64,000 bases of DNA. Source: Planctomycetaceae bacterium. Lineage in GTDB: Bacteria; Planctomycetota; UBA1135; GCA-002686595. A program made the translations under genes and the position numbers. The stretch covers positions 1-64,000 of the forward strand of contig WGMC01000006.1 in assembly GCA_016125265.1 (NCBI GenBank). The letters are read 5' to 3'. A model generated the notes under the pieces. The model saw only the letters and a list, made by a program, of their open reading frames with translations, did no database searches and had not been told where the DNA came from. Below are positions 62,609 through 64,000 of this stretch, one piece after another (positions within the stretch are counted from its first letter, which is position 1; every line of letters begins with the position of its first letter).

Positions 62609-63525
62609 CGAACGCGGTGCTCGATCGGCGCAGTGTGCTGGGCGCAGCCTGTGCGGTGGCGGGCGCCTTCGCGCTCGCGCGCGCGCAGGAAGCGGAAGCC
62701 GTGCGCACGCCGCGGGCGATCCGGCGTTCGCTCAAGTACGGCATGGTGGGGGAGGGCGCGACTCTCCAGGACAAGTTCGCGCTGCTCCGGGATCTCGGTT
62801 ACGACGGTGTCGAGTTGGACAGTCCCAACGAGCTGGATCCGGACGAGGTGCTCCGCGCCAAGGAGCGCACCGGACTTCTGATCCCCGGTGTGGTCAATGC
62901 GTGGCACTGGCAGCACAGCTTCGGCGATCCGGATCCCGCGGTGCGCCAGAAGGGTCGCGAGGGCCTGGAGCGTAGCTTGCACGATGCGGCCCTCTACGGC
63001 GCCAGCACGGTGCTCGTGGTGCCAGGTGTGGTGAACGGGCGCATGTCCTATGGCGATGTCCATGGGCGCAGTCGGGTGGAGATCGGTGCGCTCGTGCCGC
63101 TCGCCGAGGAACTCGGCGTGACGATCGCCTTCGAGAACGTTTGGAACCACTTCCTCTTGAGCCCGCTCGAAGCCGCGCAGTACGTGGATTCCTTCCAGTT
63201 GAAGGCCGTGGGTTGGTACCTGGATCTTGGGAACCTGGTGCGCAACGCCTGGCCCGTGCACTGGGTCGAAGCGCTCGGCTCTCGCATCGTCAAACTCGAC
63301 ATCAAGGACTACAGCCGCAAGCTGCGCGACGAGGCGGGTCTCTGGCGCGGCTTCGAAGCGGAGATCGGCGACGGCGACGTCGGTTGGGCGGAGACCATGG
63401 CGGCGCTCGACCGCGTCGGCTACACCACCCGATCGGACGCCTGGGCCAGCGCCGAGGTGGGCGGTGGCGACCGCAAACGCCTGGCGGACGTCCTTGCGCG
63501 CATGGACCGCGTGCTCAACGCCTAG
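62605..63525 (+). CDS. Exported TIM-barrel sugar isomerase/epimerase
   Basis: A 306-residue protein of the xylose-isomerase-like TIM-barrel family (AP_endonuc_2). A DRRSVLGAACAVAGAFALA leader (about 7-25) fits Tat export. Motifs: LRDLGYDGVELDSPNEL, ALYGASTVLVVPGVVN, LGVTIAFENVWNHFL (metal Glu), VGWYLDLGNLVRN (metal Asp) and IVKLDIKDYSR (metal acids/His region altered to Asp-Ile-Lys-Asp). GTG 62605 overlaps the oxidoreductase stop. Paired enzymes of this type process 3-keto sugars in other bacteria. The following gene has GGAGGA 7 bases before its start. Confidence 0.85.
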   Translation: MTNAVLDRRSVLGAACAVAGAFALARAQEAEAVRTPRAIRRSLKYGMVGEGATLQDKFALLRDLGYDGVELDSPNELDPDEVLRAKERTGLLIPGVVNAWHWQHSFGDPDPAVRQKGREGLERSLHDAALYGASTVLVVPGVVNGRMSYGDVHGRSRVEIGALVPLAEELGVTIAFENVWNHFLLSPLEAAQYVDSFQLKAVGWYLDLGNLVRNAWPVHWVEALGSRIVKLDIKDYSRKLRDEAGLWRGFEAEIGDGDVGWAETMAALDRVGYTTRSDAWASAEVGGGDRKRLADVLARMDRVLNA

Positions 63526-63556
63526 GCCCAACGCGTTGGGCGCGGAGGATCCCTAC

Positions 63557-64000
63557 ATGGCCCGATCTCACACGACCAACAACCTGTGGATGGCAGCCGG
63601 CGCTGCGCTCGTCTGGTTTGCCCAGGGGCGGGCGGCGTCGCTCCAGGGCGCTTCCGCGGGCGATGCGGCCACGGCGCAGGGCGCAGCGGATCCGTTCGCG
63701 ATCGCCCGTGCCAAGTTGCCGGAGGGGCTGCTCGTGTTCCCACCGCTCGAACGCGACGAGTGGTCGAGCACCCGCCTCGTGTACCAGATCCGCCCGCACT
63801 ACGGTTCCGCGTCGGCGCTGCGGGTGCGGCTCGAGCGCGCGCACGAAGGGCGACCCTTCGAGCGCTACGAGAACTGGGAGAGTGCCCACTACCTGTTCAC
63901 GGCGCTGGCGTCGCGCCTCGGCGGCGAGGTGGCCTATGTGGCGGGCATCCGCGAGGATGGGAGTTGTGTGGTCGAACGTTGGGTCACAGAGCCCCGCGAG
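63557..64000 (+). CDS. Secreted protein of unknown function (runs off window)
   Basis: The first 148 residues of a protein open to the window edge. A signal peptide is likely (NLWMAAGAALVWFAQGRAA, about 9-27), followed by an Ala/Gly-rich linker and a domain start with LPEGLLVFPPLERDEWSS, LVYQIRPHYG, ALASRLGGEVAYVAGI. GGAGGA at 63544-63549 and ATG 63557 are well spaced. It follows the isomerase by 31 bases and should be in the same operon. No family was recognised from this part. Confidence 0.65.
   Translation, partial: MARSHTTNNLWMAAGAALVWFAQGRAASLQGASAGDAATAQGAADPFAIARAKLPEGLLVFPPLERDEWSSTRLVYQIRPHYGSASALRVRLERAHEGRPFERYENWESAHYLFTALASRLGGEVAYVAGIREDGSCVVERWVTEPRE

Overview
High-GC DNA, coding on both strands in short, tightly packed operons with many 4-base stop/start overlaps (ATGA, GTGA, TTGA). 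The gene content points to a Gram-negative member of the Planctomycetota: a full lipid A / heptose toolkit, sulfatase-fold lipoproteins, an ECF sigma factor fused to a membrane segment and carboxypeptidase-regulatory-like repeats, Gfo/Idh/MocA and sugar-isomerase proteins with twin-arginine-type leaders, DUF1080 domains, and large secreted proteins sharing a glycine-rich terminal module. The lineage is inferred from family content only.

Region by region. 1-562: end of an insertion-sequence transposase abutting a phosphoribosyltransferase that has lost its N-terminus. 612-7529: putative RNA polymerase omega gene, two sulfatase-fold lipoproteins with Thr in place of the formylglycine Cys, then lpxK, an lpxL-like acyltransferase and bifunctional hldE, probably one envelope operon. 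7713-9986: membrane-anchored, small secreted and outer-membrane beta-barrel proteins around a nested palindromic repeat. 10165-14621: B12-type radical SAM enzyme, YbaY-like lipoprotein, a second split heptose pathway (hldA-like, hldC-like) and a TauE/SafE permease. 14622-15508: composite repeat. 15509-18122: tandem glutamate dehydrogenase paralogues, the downstream one without the catalytic Lys. 18432-21402: two heptosyltransferases and an enoyl-CoA hydratase. 21437-22223: a REP-associated (HUH, Y1) transposase next to a palindrome of the type also found at 8974-9119.

22422-28246: a diverged MEMO1-like protein divergent from an FHA-GAF-sigma54 activator, then an alpha/beta hydrolase and a membrane acyltransferase. 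28321-34936: four-TM protein, an AttEFGH-like exporter (ATPase, fused permease, lipocalin-like lipoprotein) and an NAD-dependent epimerase-like protein. 35154-43095: small cupin, sigma/regulatory-domain fusion, secreted propeller, EAL phosphodiesterase and a canonical Cys-type secreted sulfatase. 43096-43764: second composite repeat. 43765-49642: a binding protein/permease fusion with its ATPase (osmoprotectant type), gamma-glutamyltransferase, small membrane protein, mog and an H-X9-DG lipoprotein.

49817-55551 is a signalling block: histidine kinase with an ethylene-receptor-like sensor, two response regulators (one joined to a degenerate kinase core), an alanine-rich helical protein and a chemoreceptor. 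55781-64000: a large secreted protein, an ApbE-DUF1080-DUF1080 fusion, a SUMF1-fold protein, a Gfo/Idh/MocA oxidoreductase, a TIM-barrel isomerase/epimerase and the start of another secreted protein, together suggesting extracytoplasmic (keto-)sugar metabolism. No rRNA, tRNA or CRISPR array was seen.
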